64,000 nucleotides of DNA. Source: Candidatus Obscuribacter sp. (lineage in GTDB: Bacteria > Cyanobacteriota > Vampirovibrionia > Obscuribacterales > Obscuribacteraceae). The DNA lies in contig JADYXR010000197.1 of the NCBI GenBank assembly GCA_021772095.1, positions 27,685 through 91,684 of the forward strand, given 5' to 3'. Of the stretch, positions 34,301-43,908 are shown piece after piece; the first letter of the stretch is position 1, and the number at the start of each line of letters is the position of its first letter. A program made the position numbers and the translations under genes. The notes below the pieces were generated by a model. It had not been told where the DNA came from. It made no database searches and worked only from the letters and a program-made list of their open reading frames with translations.

Positions 34301-37300
34301 GCCGGCCGCGATGATTACAGATGCACCAGGTGCAGCAATGGCGGTCAGAGTGGCAGGACCGAAGAAGTTGGTTGCGCCTGTGAAAGTGAGATCACCGAAC
34401 GAAGCAGTGATCTCGATTTCATCACCAGTCATTGTTCCGCCTGCGCCGCCGTTGATGGTCAGACCGGAACCTGCTTGGCTCTGGATGCTGAGAGTATCAC
34501 CAGCGGTTAAGTCGTTGGCGTTGGTCAAAACATTGGTGGTTATATCGAGGTCACCGGCAGCTGTAATGTCACCGGTCGTGGTGATTGGTCCATTCGACGT
34601 CAACGTGATGTCGTCGCCTGTGGTCACTCCCCAGTTCAGTAATCCAGTTCCTTGAATGTTGATGTAAATGTCGCCCGTCGCAGTCGCGGTGAGAGAAACA
34701 GGACTGGCGCCGTTATTGATTTGGATGAAATCGGAGGATGCGCCGATGTCTCCACCGAGTGCGGCGAAGTTGATGGTGTCCGCATCGATGAATCCTGTGC
34801 CATGTGCGATTCCGTTGCCCGCTGTCACGTTGAGTGATGTGGCGACGATGTTATTGAGGATTATATTGTTGGCTTCATTTATAACGATTGAACCCGTTGT
34901 GTTAGCAGTAAACGAATTCACGTCGGTAGTGACGTTGACGGCCCCTGTGCCGGTCGTGATTGCGAGCTGACCCGCCGAGACAAGCGTGCCGCCGCTGACA
35001 GTACCGGTGCCACTAGTGGTCAGGGTGATGCCACCATTGGCGGTTAACGATCCGGTCACAGTGATATCGTCTCCGGTCGCATTGAGATTGAATGTGCCGG
35101 CGGTACCGAGGACGGTTACGTCATCAGTTTCAGTGATAGTCACGATTCCACTGGTCGCGACCGACAGTTGATTGACGTTGGTGTTGAGCGTTACTGCGCC
35201 AGTCCCGGCAGCGATGGCCAGAGTTCCACCCGACACGGTCGAAGTGCCGGTAATGGTGTTAGCGCCGGTCACGGACAGGTTGACACCAGTCGTTCCGGTT
35301 ACCGCACCATTGATGGCAATGGCGCCGCCGGTTGAACTCAAGCTCACCAACGATGAGGAGAGCGAGCCGGTATTAGTCACGGTGACGTCACCACCGTTAG
35401 TGCTGGTGAATGAGATGGTGCCGTTAGGACCAGCCGCTTGCGCCTGGAATTGACCAGCTGCCGTTCCGATCAGTATGTCTCCAACTCCACTGGTGACGAT
35501 GACATTGCCGCCATTGCCGCCGGAGACACCATTGGCAAGGAGGGAGATGTTGCCTGTGCCCGTGATGTTGTTTCCTTGCAGTATAATCGCGCCGCCACTG
35601 CGAGCGGTGGCGCTTGTGGTGCCGCCGTTGGCGTTCAACGTGCTGGTTCCGGAGAGAGTCAAATCACCATTAGATGCCAAAACTGAAATCGTTCCGCCGT
35701 TGCCTTCAGTGGCGTTGACGTTAAGCGATGAGGCGATGTCGATTCCACCTGTTCCGCTGTTGGTGGCGAGAATCGCGCCGCCGTTGCCGGAGGTAGAACC
35801 GCCGGCTGCGTTGAGAGAGGCTACCTGATTCAGGTCCAATACACTGCCCAGCACCAGGGTTTCTGCACTTGCAGTGCTGATGTTGATCGTTCCGCCGGCG
35901 CCGAGTACATTTCCGCTAACATTGAGATCTTCCAGCTGAACGTTGGCTCCGGAACGGGCGGTGATGTTGCCGCCGCGGACCGTCAGGTCGTTTGCAAAGA
36001 TGTCGGAGTTTCTCAGCGCGCCACCAGTGACGGTGCCGGCTGTGATTGCGGCAGTCGCTTTGGCTAAAGTGACGTTGCCGTTGAAAGCTGAGGTATTGAG
36101 CGATATAGAGCCGGTTCCTGCAGCGCCGCCGGAGATGTTGATGTCGCCGTTGATTGCAATACCGGCAAAGCCGTTGTTTTTAGCGCCGACGATTGTAATG
36201 TTGCCATTGCTGCCGGCGCCGCTGCCGCTGGCATTGATGTCGGTGGTGACATTTGTGAAGACCTCGCCGGTTCCATCGCTGCCGAACTGCGAGAAGAGCG
36301 TGATGTTACCTGCGTCACCACCAGCGAAGGTGCTGTTGGCAGTCAACGCAGCTAGACTGGTGGAATCGAAATCAATTCTGCCGCCGGTTGCCGACGCACC
36401 TGTGATGGTGACTGAAGTTGCGTTCTGCGTAAAGGTGGCTCCTGCGAAAATGCCAATGTTGCCAGCATCTCCAGTGTTGGAATTGCTTGAGATAGTCAGA
36501 CCGGGAGTAGACCCGAAGATGTCGATGCCTGAGACCATCAGGATTCCGCCTGGAGCGACAACGCTGCCGTCGAGTCGGATGAATCCACCCGCAGTCAGAG
36601 CGGTATTGTTTGCGGTGATTGCGCCAACCCCTATGGCCAACCCTGTCGAAACTCTGACGCTTGAATTTGTTCCAGTCAAACTACCGAGTTCAGCAAAACC
36701 ATTGGTCGAGATATTGATCGAACCGCCGGTCCCTGTTGTGATGTTACCGGTGAAGATGTTGCCGCCCGTATTGGTACCGGTTGTTGTGAAGTCACCAGCA
36801 GTGATGGCAGCGTTGGTTTTCGATAACACTACACTTGGTGTGGTATCAGGAGTGGAGGCTGCGATGAAGACATTGCCTCCGCCACCGGAGCCACCGGCTG
36901 TGTTGATGGACGCTACATTAAGTGCATTGTCTGCTGCGTTGCCTGCGACGATAGTTACGTTGCCGTTGACTCCGGCTCCAGTTCCACCGGTTGTGATAGC
37001 GGTTGTGCCATCGGTGAAGACTTGGCCTGTAAGGTCGCTGCCCAGGAAAGCAATGAGGTTGAGGTCGCCACCGGAGCCGTTAGCCGCAGTGCTTCTCGTG
37101 TTGATAGTCACGACGTCAGTCGCGTCGAAATCGATTTGACCGCCGGTTGCAGAGGCGCCCGTCACTGTGACGGATGTTCCATTCTGAGTGAAGGCCGCTC
37201 CTGTGATGATGCTCAAGTCGCCGGCATTGGTGGTCGTCGATTCAGTCGTCAACTCTACGCCGATTGCATTGGCGAATACGTTTCTGCCAGCCACGAGCAA

Positions 37301-40300
37301 AATGCCGCCAGGTGCGGTTATGTCGTTGCTTATGATGATATCGCTGAGCGCAGTCGCCACAACGCTACCTGATGCTAGAACGGAGTTAGTTAGAGCCACA
37401 TCGACTCCAGCAGCCAATCTAACATTACCAGAAATAATTTGGTTGACATTGATCGTGCCACCACCGGTGATGTTGAGTATACCGTTGGCTCCTTGAAGGA
37501 AAGTCGAGCCGATCACGTCGGTTCCGGCAGTAATGTCGACTGTGCCTGCGTTAGTGGCACCGAGGAGGGTGAAGGTTCCCGAGTTGATAGTGAGAACCGA
37601 CAAGGCGCCTGCTGTCAAAGCACCGGCTTGAACTGCCAGACCGCCATTGAGTGTGATGTCGGCTCCGTTGTTGACGGTGACATTGTCGATGAACAAATCA
37701 GCTGCGGTCGTGGCGCCGTTTTTAAATGCACTTGAACCGACTGAAGCATCGTTCTTTTGAATAACAACAGTTCCTACCGTGTTCGGTGTGGCAGTTGCGG
37801 CAAAAACATCACCAGTACCTGCCAGACCGCCCGTGGTGTTGACCGTGCCTCTGATGCCGATTCCGGCGCCGGAGTTCGCCCCAGCGATTGCGGTGAAGTT
37901 GCCGTTGGCACCATTGCCGCTGCCGCCTGTCAAGATCTGCGATGTGACTGGATCGGTGAAGATGATTCCGGTATTAGCTAAACCTACCCCGTCGAACGCA
38001 ATCATCGTAATGTCGCCACCGACGCCATTACTTAACGTACTTCTTGCGTCGATTGTGTTTAACGCAACAAAGTCGAAGTCAATGTTGCCGCCCAGTGTTG
38101 AACCACCCGTAACAGTGACTGTTGTCGCATTCTGTGTGAACGCTGCTCCTGCAATGATTGTGATGTCGCCTGCATTCGCTATGTTGCTGCTTGTTCTCAA
38201 GTCAACACCGGTGGAGTTAGGAGTGATGTCGCGACCGGCTACGAGGAGTATGCCACCAGGCGCGGTGATAACGTTATCGAGATCGATGAATCCACCAGCA
38301 ACGCCTGAGAATGAGGTGTTAGATTGAATCGGTCCACCGAGAAACAGGTCTGTTCCTGCTGCAAGGAAAATTCTGCCTGATGTGATTTGAGCTACTTGGA
38401 CTAAGCCACCAGCATTGATGGTCAGTGTTGAAGTCGCGTTGACGCCTTGCAAGATGTTACCTGCAAAAACATTGTTGCCTGCCGTGACCAGCACTGTTCC
38501 TGCGTTTGTGCTGGTGAATGTTGTGTCACCAACAGAGGTGATAGTCAGTACGGAATTGATTCCACCCGTCAGACTCTCTGCGATTACGTCACCACCAGAT
38601 CTCAGCGTGATGTCAGCGCCGCTTGCGACGGTGACATCGTCGATGAATAAGTTTGAGGCAGTTACCGCACCACCGCGGAAGTCTCCCGCCGTGATCGATG
38701 GATTGCTCTTCTGTAGGACGACGTTGGTCGTTGTGACTGGCGTTGCTGTCGCCACGTGAACATCACCCGTGGTGATGTCGCCGCCGGTCGTGATGAGCCC
38801 TCCTCTGATGCCAATGCCGTCACCACCAGCTGCGGCTGCAATGGCCGTGAAGTTGCCGTTGGCACCTGTGCCGTTGCCGCCCGTTCTGATCAAAGTATTG
38901 TCGGGGTCGGTGAATACAAAACCTGTACCGTCGGTTCCATTGAAGGCGATCATTGTAATGTTACCGCCAGAGCCATTCGCGGCAGTGCTCCTGGCGTTGA
39001 TGTTGTTGATGGCGTTGAAGTCGAAATCGACGAATCCACCGGTCGTTGAGGCGCCGGTGATTGTCACGGTGCCTGCGTTTTGACTGAATGCCGCGCCTGC
39101 GATGATGCTGATGTCGCCCGCATCGGTCGTGTTCGAGAACGTAGACAGGTCGATTACACCATCGACAGCAGCTCGTATGTTTCTGCTCGCGACCAGAAGG
39201 ATGCCACCAGGAGTGGTGATGTTGTCGTTGAGATTAATATCCAGATTTGAAACAGCAGACAAACTGGTTCCGGTGATTGCTCCAAGCAGATCGATATTTC
39301 CTGCAGAAACGTTGATGACGCCCGATGTGATTGTGCCAAGCGTAGCCTGGTTTGCAGCCGTCAAAGTAACGGTCCCCGCTGCGCCCTGGTTGATGGAACT
39401 GATGGTCAAAGCTCCACCGGAATTGATTGTTGCAGTGCCGAGTGTAATCGTGTTGATGTTGATGTCGTTGCCGGCTGAAGAAGTCATCGTCAGGACAGAA
39501 TTGGCACCACCACTCAAATTGTTAGTCGTGATCGGACCACCGAAGATCGAGATGTCTGCGCCGTTGTTGACAGTCAGGTTACCAGCGATGGTAACGTTGG
39601 CTGTAAGCGGTGCTCCGCCCAGGAAGCTTCCCGTCTGTTGCGCGGTTGTCTTGCTGAATTGAACTGCTGGAGCCGCGTCCGGAGTCGAGTTGCTGATTAC
39701 GATGTTGCCTGTATTGAGCGCACCGCCCGTGGTGTTGATTGATCCTATGTTTATTCCAACCGAAGCTGTCGCATGTCCTGCTACAACAGTGACATCACCA
39801 TTTGCCCCGCCTGCATTTCCGCCTGTAAGTATCGTCGTAGTCGCGTCCAAATCAACTATTCCGAAATCAGACGAACCCGTAAATGCGATCAGATTTACGT
39901 CGCCACCCGAGGCAACGCCGGAAGTGCTGGAAGTGTTGATAGTCGTGAGGTTGCTATTGTTAAAGAAGATGCCGCCACCAGTTGTGGATGCACCCGTGAC
40001 GGTTACGGTCGTCGCGTCTGGAGTGAAGGCTGCACCCGTCACGATCGACACGTCGCCTGAAGAACCGCTGCCAGATGAACTAATCGATAGTCCTGCGACG
40101 TTAGTGAAGATATCTGCGCCGCTGACCAGGAGAATTCCTGCTCTGCCAGTCAGGCTGCCGTTGAGGCTCATAGAATCATTTGTCACCAGAGAGATGCTTC
40201 CAGTTCCGGCGTTTACTGTATTCGCGAAGAGGAAATCACCGCTGCTGACATTGATTGCGCCTTGAGTAGACGTGAGCGTTCCACCCAGGGTCAGGAAGTT

Positions 40301-43300
40301 ACCTGCTTGAATCGTGATGTTATTTCGTGAGGTGATTGCCCCGGTTTCCATATCGGCATCTTGCAAGGTTCCGCCGACGAAACTATTTGTATAAGTAGCA
40401 TTGGCGCGAGTGATTACTTCATTGGCTGAGGTGTTTGGTGTTGCTGTTGCTAGAACGACATTGCCATTTGCTCCGGTACCGCCGGTGGTGTTGACGCTTC
40501 CGAAGATGCCCATTCCGAAGCCGCTGGTTCTGCCTGCAATTGCGGTGAAATCTCCGTTAGCGCCGGTGCCGCTTCCGCCGGTCGTCACTGCTGTGGTGAC
40601 GTCTGTGCTGACAAAACCGGAGTTTGCCGAACCGAAGAATGCAACCAGTGTGATGTCGCCACCCGCTCCGTTAACCGCTGTGCTTCTCGAAGTGAGAGAG
40701 GTAACAGGAGCGAAGTCGAAATCAATTGCTCCACCTGTTGCACTGGCGCCTGTGATGGTTATCGTTGCCGCGTTTTGCGAGAATGCCGCACCGGCGATCA
40801 TGACGATGTCACCGGCAGAACTTGATGCTGACGCTGTAGATATAAGAGGAATGGTGGCCAGCGAGAAGATACTCAAGCCGGATACGATTGTGATTCCGCC
40901 TGGCCCGACCAGTGAGCCGCTCAAGGAGACGTCATCCAGTGAAGTGACGGACATGCTTGATGCAGTCACTCCCAATAGATCTACCTGACCGGCAGCGTTG
41001 ACCGTGGCTGTGCCTGTCGCGGTAATCGTTCCGAGTTGAGCCCCCGTGCCGGAGATATTTGTACCGGCGTTGACCAAAACGTTTCCGCCGCTGTTAATCG
41101 CGTCGGTGCTGACGTTTTGACCAGTGGTGATTGTGACACTACCTGTTGCCGCTATAGCATTCGTGACAGCGCTGGCACCGGCAGTGATCGACACCGCGCC
41201 ACCGCTGGTGATGCTGGTCGTGTCGGTGGCTGTCAATGAATTGATAGTCACACTTCCTGTGCTATTGAGCGCGGATGTGTTGATGAAAAGGCTGGAGTTG
41301 AGCGTTGTTGTACCGCCGGCCGTCACATTGCCGATCGTGATTGCGCCTGGATCGATTGGTGCCGCGCCCACTCCGAATCCGCCGGAAAGAATCGCGCCTG
41401 TTGCGTGATCGATTCTGACTTCAGACCCGCCTGTAATCACAGGAGTGAAACTGTTGAGCGAAATGTTGCCGGTTCCGACTGTTGAGTTGGTGCCGCGGGC
41501 GTTGATAGCCCCTGCGATGTCTATCGCTCGCGCGATTACCGTAATGTTGCCGTTGTTACCGCCTAGACCTGTGGAACTGCCCTGCGCGGTTACTGTAGAG
41601 GTGCCCAGAAACACATCGCCGAAATCCCCGGTGGTGGTATCAGAGAACGAAATCATTTGTATGATGCCGGCGTTGGTCGTGCCGTTCGACGAGATTGTCG
41701 CTCCACCAACACCAGTCATGTAAATGCCGCCGCCGTCAGCGTCGCCGCCAAGGATCCAATCCTGACCGAGGTGCGTAGGATCGGTGTCGTCTTCAAAATC
41801 GGCGCCTGCTACCATCAACAAACTGCCGCCTGCGCCGGCAGCATTAGCGGTGCTGATCAAAACACCCGGATCGATCAATATATTGCCGCCGGCAATCAAC
41901 GCCAGCGGTCCGCCGTTGATTGTGGTGATGTTAGAGGTGACTTCGATGTCGAACAGGTTGGTGATCGAAGGGTCGCCTGTGGTAACGATTTCGCCGAGTC
42001 TGAGGCTGCTAGATTTCGCCGCAACGTGCGCTTCGCCTGCGTGCAAATTGACCAGGCCGGTCAGATTGTTGACGTTGACATCGGTGTTGCCTTCGGCGCC
42101 ATTGATGTTGAATTCTCTGGAGAGCCAGTCGCCACCAGTAATTGTTGTGGCTGGTTTGCCCGACGCTGCCGGGTCTCGGAAGTTGATTTTGCCATTGAGC
42201 GCACTTACTGTTCCGTTTTCATTATTGAAAGTAATGGAACCGGATGTGGTGCCATCCAATGATGGAGAAACAACATTGACGTTGCCATTGCTAGCAGTCA
42301 TCGAGCCGGAGTTCGAAATAGAAGGTGCGTCGAGAATCAAGTTGTTCTGCGCAATTACGCTGGCTGACGAAGCGCGACCTTTAGCATCGCCGTTGATCAA
42401 TTGATTGCCTGCCGATAGTTCCAGGTCGCCGGAACTTTCGATTGTGCCCTGGTTCGAAAGTGTGTCGTCGGCGCGGAGTCGCAGGTCGACGTTCGACGCC
42501 AGATCGGATCCGAGCGATGAGTTTGCAACCGACGAAATCAAACCGCCTTCTGCGTTGGTCAAATTGTTGGTGACGATATTGGCTTTGGTTGCGCCGTCTC
42601 TGTTTGCAATCGCGTAAATGGAACCGTAGTTGGTGACATCGCCTTTCAACTTCACATCGGAATGTTTAGAGAAATTCCCGATTGCTGCCACTTGCTCAGG
42701 AATAACAAGCGAAGACAGTTTCAAATTGTCGCCGCTGGCGGTGAGCGTTTCGAAGTTCAAATCACCGCCCGATGCTCTGCCCTTATCATCAAGAACCAGC
42801 GTCTGACCGCCGTTCATCGCTTGAAGAATGGAAGCGTATTCGGATGCCGTTACTTTAGAACCGGCAGTGAATGTTTTCTCGACACCGCCGACGGTGACTG
42901 TTACTGACGCTGAATCTTCAAAGAGATTCTGTCCGAGCACGATACTGTCTTTGGCGGATGTGAGGTCTAGATCCAAACGAGCGTTGACGTTTCTGATTTT
43001 TCCGGAGTCGAGCGCCTGAACAGTTTTGGCGCTGAGCTGCTGGCTAGCCGAGAGTTGGCGAGCGTCCTTCAATGATTGGCGGGCTTCTTTTTTCGAAGTA
43101 GCTAGTTCTGCCCGAGCGATTCGAGGTTGTTGCAGATTGCCGGGGCGTAAATTGGCAGCGTTTCTGTTCTGGAAGATTGGGGACAAAACTGGATTGACGA
43201 TAGGATTCGTCACAATCGGAGTGCTGAAGCTCGGTGATTTTTCCAGTTGACGTTCGATCCGCCGCTCCAGCCGCTGCTCGATTTTTTGTTGGCGTTTGTC

Positions 43301-43516
43301 GCCGCGGTCGAAGTCCGCCCACTCATGCTGATTCGCTTGAGCTGGAGCGCTCGTCAATATGAACGACATCAGAACCCATAGGGTGAGACAACGTTTGAAG
43401 AGGTCGTTTTTCCTCTTCAAGCCTGGCGATCGCATTGACCGTTTACGCTTCGATAGATTGCGTCCATCCTGGCGATTGGCTTCTGTTGTGCTTCTTACTG
43501 AATTGCGGCTGTTCAT
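31397..43516 (-). CDS. Giant exported FHA-like repeat protein with C-terminal FecR-like cap (4039 aa)
   Basis: 4039 aa, one uninterrupted frame; GGAG lies 7 bases before the ATG. A long basic N-terminus (about 40 residues) precedes the signal segment LTLWVLMSFILTSAPAQA, reminiscent of extended signal peptides of very large exoproteins. A coiled, Arg-rich part (IEQRLERRIERQLEKS) follows. Residues about 175-300 match the 1750-aa paralogue (ARLDLDLTSAKDSIVLG, SLVIPEQVAAIGNF). Six related long repeats with landmark GAAFTQNATSVTVTGAS fill residues about 870-2540; two more distant copies lie outside. More Gly/Thr/Asn beta-helix repeats follow. Residues about 3885-4000 are FecR-like (VYDLHDAKKQAISL, LSPGRHAMVC). 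No translocator is visible. Probable surface adhesin or matrix protein. Confidence 0.82.
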   Translation of the reverse strand: MNSRNSVRSTTEANRQDGRNLSKRKRSMRSPGLKRKNDLFKRCLTLWVLMSFILTSAPAQANQHEWADFDRGDKRQQKIEQRLERRIERQLEKSPSFSTPIVTNPIVNPVLSPIFQNRNAANLRPGNLQQPRIARAELATSKKEARQSLKDARQLSASQQLSAKTVQALDSGKIRNVNARLDLDLTSAKDSIVLGQNLFEDSASVTVTVGGVEKTFTAGSKVTASEYASILQAMNGGQTLVLDDKGRASGGDLNFETLTASGDNLKLSSLVIPEQVAAIGNFSKHSDVKLKGDVTNYGSIYAIANRDGATKANIVTNNLTNAEGGLISSVANSSLGSDLASNVDLRLRADDTLSNQGTIESSGDLELSAGNQLINGDAKGRASSASVIAQNNLILDAPSISNSGSMTASNGNVNVVSPSLDGTTSGSITFNNENGTVSALNGKINFRDPAASGKPATTITGGDWLSREFNINGAEGNTDVNVNNLTGLVNLHAGEAHVAAKSSSLRLGEIVTTGDPSITNLFDIEVTSNITTINGGPLALIAGGNILIDPGVLISTANAAGAGGSLLMVAGADFEDDTDPTHLGQDWILGGDADGGGIYMTGVGGATISSNGTTNAGIIQMISFSDTTTGDFGDVFLGTSTVTAQGSSTGLGGNNGNITVIARAIDIAGAINARGTNSTVGTGNISLNSFTPVITGGSEVRIDHATGAILSGGFGVGAAPIDPGAITIGNVTAGGTTTLNSSLFINTSALNSTGSVTINSLTATDTTSITSGGAVSITAGASAVTNAIAATGSVTITTGQNVSTDAINSGGNVLVNAGTNISGTGAQLGTITATGTATVNAAGQVDLLGVTASSMSVTSLDDVSLSGSLVGPGGITIVSGLSIFSLATIPLISTASASSSAGDIVMIAGAAFSQNAATITITGASATGGAIDFDFAPVTSLTSRSTAVNGAGGDITLVAFFGSANSGFVSTDVTTAVTTGGSGTGANGDFTAIAGRTSGFGMGIFGSVNTTGGTGANGNVVLATATPNTSANEVITRANATYTNSFVGGTLQDADMETGAITSRNNITIQAGNFLTLGGTLTSTQGAINVSSGDFLFANTVNAGTGSISLVTNDSMSLNGSLTGRAGILLVSGADIFTNVAGLSISSSGSGSSGDVSIVTGAAFTPDATTVTVTGASTTGGGIFFNNSNLTTINTSSTSGVASGGDVNLIAFTGSSDFGIVDLDATTTILTGGNAGGANGDVTVVAGHATASVGINIGSINTTGGALNTGNIVISNSTPDAAPAVQFSKTTAQQTGSFLGGAPLTANVTIAGNLTVNNGADISIFGGPITTNNLSGGANSVLTMTSSAGNDININTITLGTATINSGGALTISSINQGAAGTVTLTAANQATLGTITSGVINVSAGNIDLLGAITGTSLSAVSNLDINLNDNITTPGGILLVASRNIRAAVDGVIDLSTFSNTTDAGDISIIAGAAFSQNAGTVTITGASTTGGFVDFDFNAINNINARSTAANGSGGNITMIAFNGTDGTGFVFTDPDNTLIRTGGNGTGANGNFTAIAAAAGGDGIGIRGGLITTGGDITTGDVHVATATPVTTTNVVLQKSNPSITAGDFRGGAVTASNLFIDDVTVASGADITLRSGGDVIAESLTGGINSVLTITSVGDTTFTSTNAGTVLVTAGNNVFAGNILQGVNATSTLTINAGGLVQVAQITSGRIFLAAGTDLFLGGPIQSNTSFSGVAGGFIDLDNVITAPGGILLVAGRDITPNSTGVDLRTSSNIANAGDITIIAGAAFTQNATTVTVTGGSTLGGNIDFDFVALNTIDARSTLSNGVGGDITMIAFDGVGLANTGIIFTDPVTSQILTGGSGNGANGNFTAIAGANSGAGIGIRGTVNTTGGLAGTGDVFAATATPNTVGTVVIQKNDASVGSSAFKNGATTAADLFIDNVTVNNGADITLNGGLAVQAGALTAGALSVLTINSGTFTLLGATNAGTVDITAGTDVIGSTFLQGANGILNITGGGTINVNQIISGNVRLAAGVDVALTNSVLASGSVVATALSDIIISNDITAPGGILLVAGRNVFANAIGVELTTESTTTNAGDLSIITGAAFTQNGTSVTVTGASATGGQIDFDATDVVTINTRSTAANGSGGDLNLIAFLGSDLTGQVFTDGTTAITTGGTGAGVNGNVTIVAGNAADNALNVASINTAGGSGGGGNVFIAASTPDTTPSVVLSKTNAAITAGDFTTTGTNTGGNIFTGNITTGTGGSINISTNGFAELGSLTGTNSSVRVSTGLAIGVGAITANNTALTAGGFIRLDGSVVAPGGILMVSGIDIFGSTPGLTISSNSNTGDAGNIGIFAGATFTQNATSVTITGASATGGRIDFDSTSLAALTANSTFAGGDAGNITLFSQFGSDGTGEVFTNVTTDINASGSGAGSNGNITIVGAKNNGFAGIAINGDINISGGAAGTGSISLNTSAFNGNVTLAKATAAITAGTVTGGALRNSDIFANDLTVRGGNITARSGANVQLEDLNVSGNVLGAGGTINISTASAETLVLGSVLDLNQVASLNAAGGSTSGNGGAILATNSGTGGIDIASSLNVNATEGNGGTISVLASNGDLTLSGTSTLNANGGTTSATARSGGAIILQGNNITGTGNISLLANGVSGGNGGNVIVTSGVGDILIGTAAGQFQAQAAGPNGTISFTSTNGGDVTVTNTGSLSSSLVSLSSTGGAIAINGAVTGTTGVNLSVTGANTITGTSTVSGGTLAIAAGTGAVTLNTNVNQLSVATSGIVTITETDDVTVLGTAGTFNLNATGDDITVTGSLTANGGITLTTSGTGTVSGGTLVSAGQLAITTGTGAVNVTTDVNSFTANTTGSIVINEANNIILNNIVATSLNVTAGNGIAHGTGFIDADTINFAALGGDIGASSDFIQINNGASPVSLTATATGDIYINIQGTGLLNWGVTTGDDITLTSNGPITTTGDITAAGDLDITTNVLTNANDLTAGDTLSIQSQAGSGLTINGGAGGTMTGDEIEITASFGDLTFTGATNFFGPATLTAIAAPGASVIIAAGANVVGADSVTIVSNSLNQQGTITGNPLTFNNDFFTIANSQGDVNLTGSMVFNGQDLAILASGSINITGGATSIDLSDAGDAGTLTLVAGYDFTPSTGGQITTGAQFVFVPNNQSASGGSINLGNTDIILSSSGGDGGNLLAVATAGTTIGSGAITLNDIITTGDTAGNVTIIAEGNLNTGIIDTTGSVTDGNVHLAVAVPNITGGNMNVSNGTASGGTFTSTTLASGSLIFQNIVSANNVTLRGGLGASDNILHSIGNGVNANTLTVEVGQGGAFLDTTVNVLNASGDGVIDISDGGNLQLGTLSSPNNTLTLNVVASGVITTPLGGITDVANLSLTGSAGVGGTAIVLNGPITTYSSLSLTANGGADIVINNLTLTSPVVTLTSTLGDVILANTSTINATTSVEIDAGDTFVIAGNINTQSLTLTSADDITNSDLTGTISAPLGLSLTSTAGSIGTDENNRFVTNSSELVFSASGGGVYVQSTATGGVNVLDVSAATEVDLIAVGPVTVNDVTTGGGDISIVQTGIGTFTVAAGASLTTTEGDIILQNLDIGKKTGKIVIDDGANIKASGTTAGVGEVFIAIGALPVPPYPEKNKKAPKNVTVNETGGGRVVLGKKGIDTKKETNITLNALGRDLVFSLADKLKKKSIHVGSNVTITADPPWDKVPTRAVTGSESRIGSTINAMSLSTGLAASPANSSSSLAMTSVGADILSSSFGQGATVSELTTTLSNLAPVETSSTALLESRAGLSGTAADALASIYGDDSGNEFALALDATLVSDHLPNAVKPAGNTVASTHTMSSGSAVFAPTRNLTVSTPHTNIAIAADSVVLVVAGPHGTSVYDLHDAKKQAISLSFHGQTLALSPGRHAMVCANEKQSYADANLAELILHRGLNTAKTARGGSVFTSEFSMNSAIDCVPVLRNLMASKEPTAAKIAAKMTKTQAVILYLSQSKEEFQQHVRSQITAMR
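35880..40910 (-). repeat. Six long coding repeats in the 4039-aa gene
   Basis: Using the coding sequence for AGAAF(S/T)QNA as landmark, copies fall at about 40770, 40013, 39076, 38130, 37179 and 36420. The spacings are about 757, 937, 946, 951 and 759 bases: two unit lengths, roughly 250 and 315 residues. Each unit has the order PGGILLVAGR, GAAFTQNA, VTGASxTGG, RSTxxNGxGGD, GxGANGxFTA and an NTTGG segment. The longer units gain an extra beta-rich block. Confidence 0.8.
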
Positions 43517-43908
43517 TCGCGCGCTCCATAATTGGTTGGATCGAGTACCTGGAGCCCTGTTGACTGCTCGCGACTTCCGCTGATGGAGGGTCGCGATAGC
43601 TCAACTGGCGTTCCGGGCGCCATTTGAACCGATGGAGTTGCAGTTGTTTGAAAGCAAACAACGCTCACATCGGCTCAATAAGCTGCAAAGAGTATCATCT
43701 ATCCGCCTGTGACGTCCATCAGGGGCGTGAAAGAGAGACGAAGGTAACATCCGTAAGAGTGGGGAAACCCGCGTGTTTGCTTAAATCGAATTCGTGATGA
43801 GGACCCGAATTATTCACAATTAAAGGTTAATATAGCCAAACCTTGCTGGGATTCAAGGTTGCGGCGTTCTTCAAGAACCCCTGGTGCTCAAGTTGAGAGG
43901 AAATTCGG
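43517..43908. other. Divergent intergenic region upstream of the 4039-aa gene
   Basis: 392 bases between divergent genes, with no convincing gene. It includes the extended hairpin at 43630-43673 (annotated separately) and probably promoters for both directions. A tRNA-like stretch near 43590-43660 does not fold as a tRNA and was rejected. Confidence 0.5.
43630..43673 (-). promoter_or_regulatory. Extended hairpin in the leader of the 4039-aa gene
   Basis: CCGATG and CATCGG close a hairpin whose tip is a perfect GTTGTTTG/CAAACAAC stem with a 4-base loop. It starts about 114 bases upstream of the ATG and would be in the 5' leader of the giant gene's transcript. There is no T-run, so a leader structure is more likely than a terminator. 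Confidence 0.45.

Noticed and set aside
35943-37139. Long antisense ORF (398 aa, +) and many similar + strand ORFs opposite the giant exoprotein genes
   Set aside because: The Pro/Val/Ala-rich translations simply mirror the Gly/Thr/Asn repeat codons of the - strand genes. They have no signal, domain or ribosome-binding site.
43590-43665. tRNA-like stretch (gatagctcaactggcgttcc...)
   Set aside because: It contains a D-arm-like TAGCTCAACTGG, but no acceptor stem, anticodon stem or T-arm can be formed.
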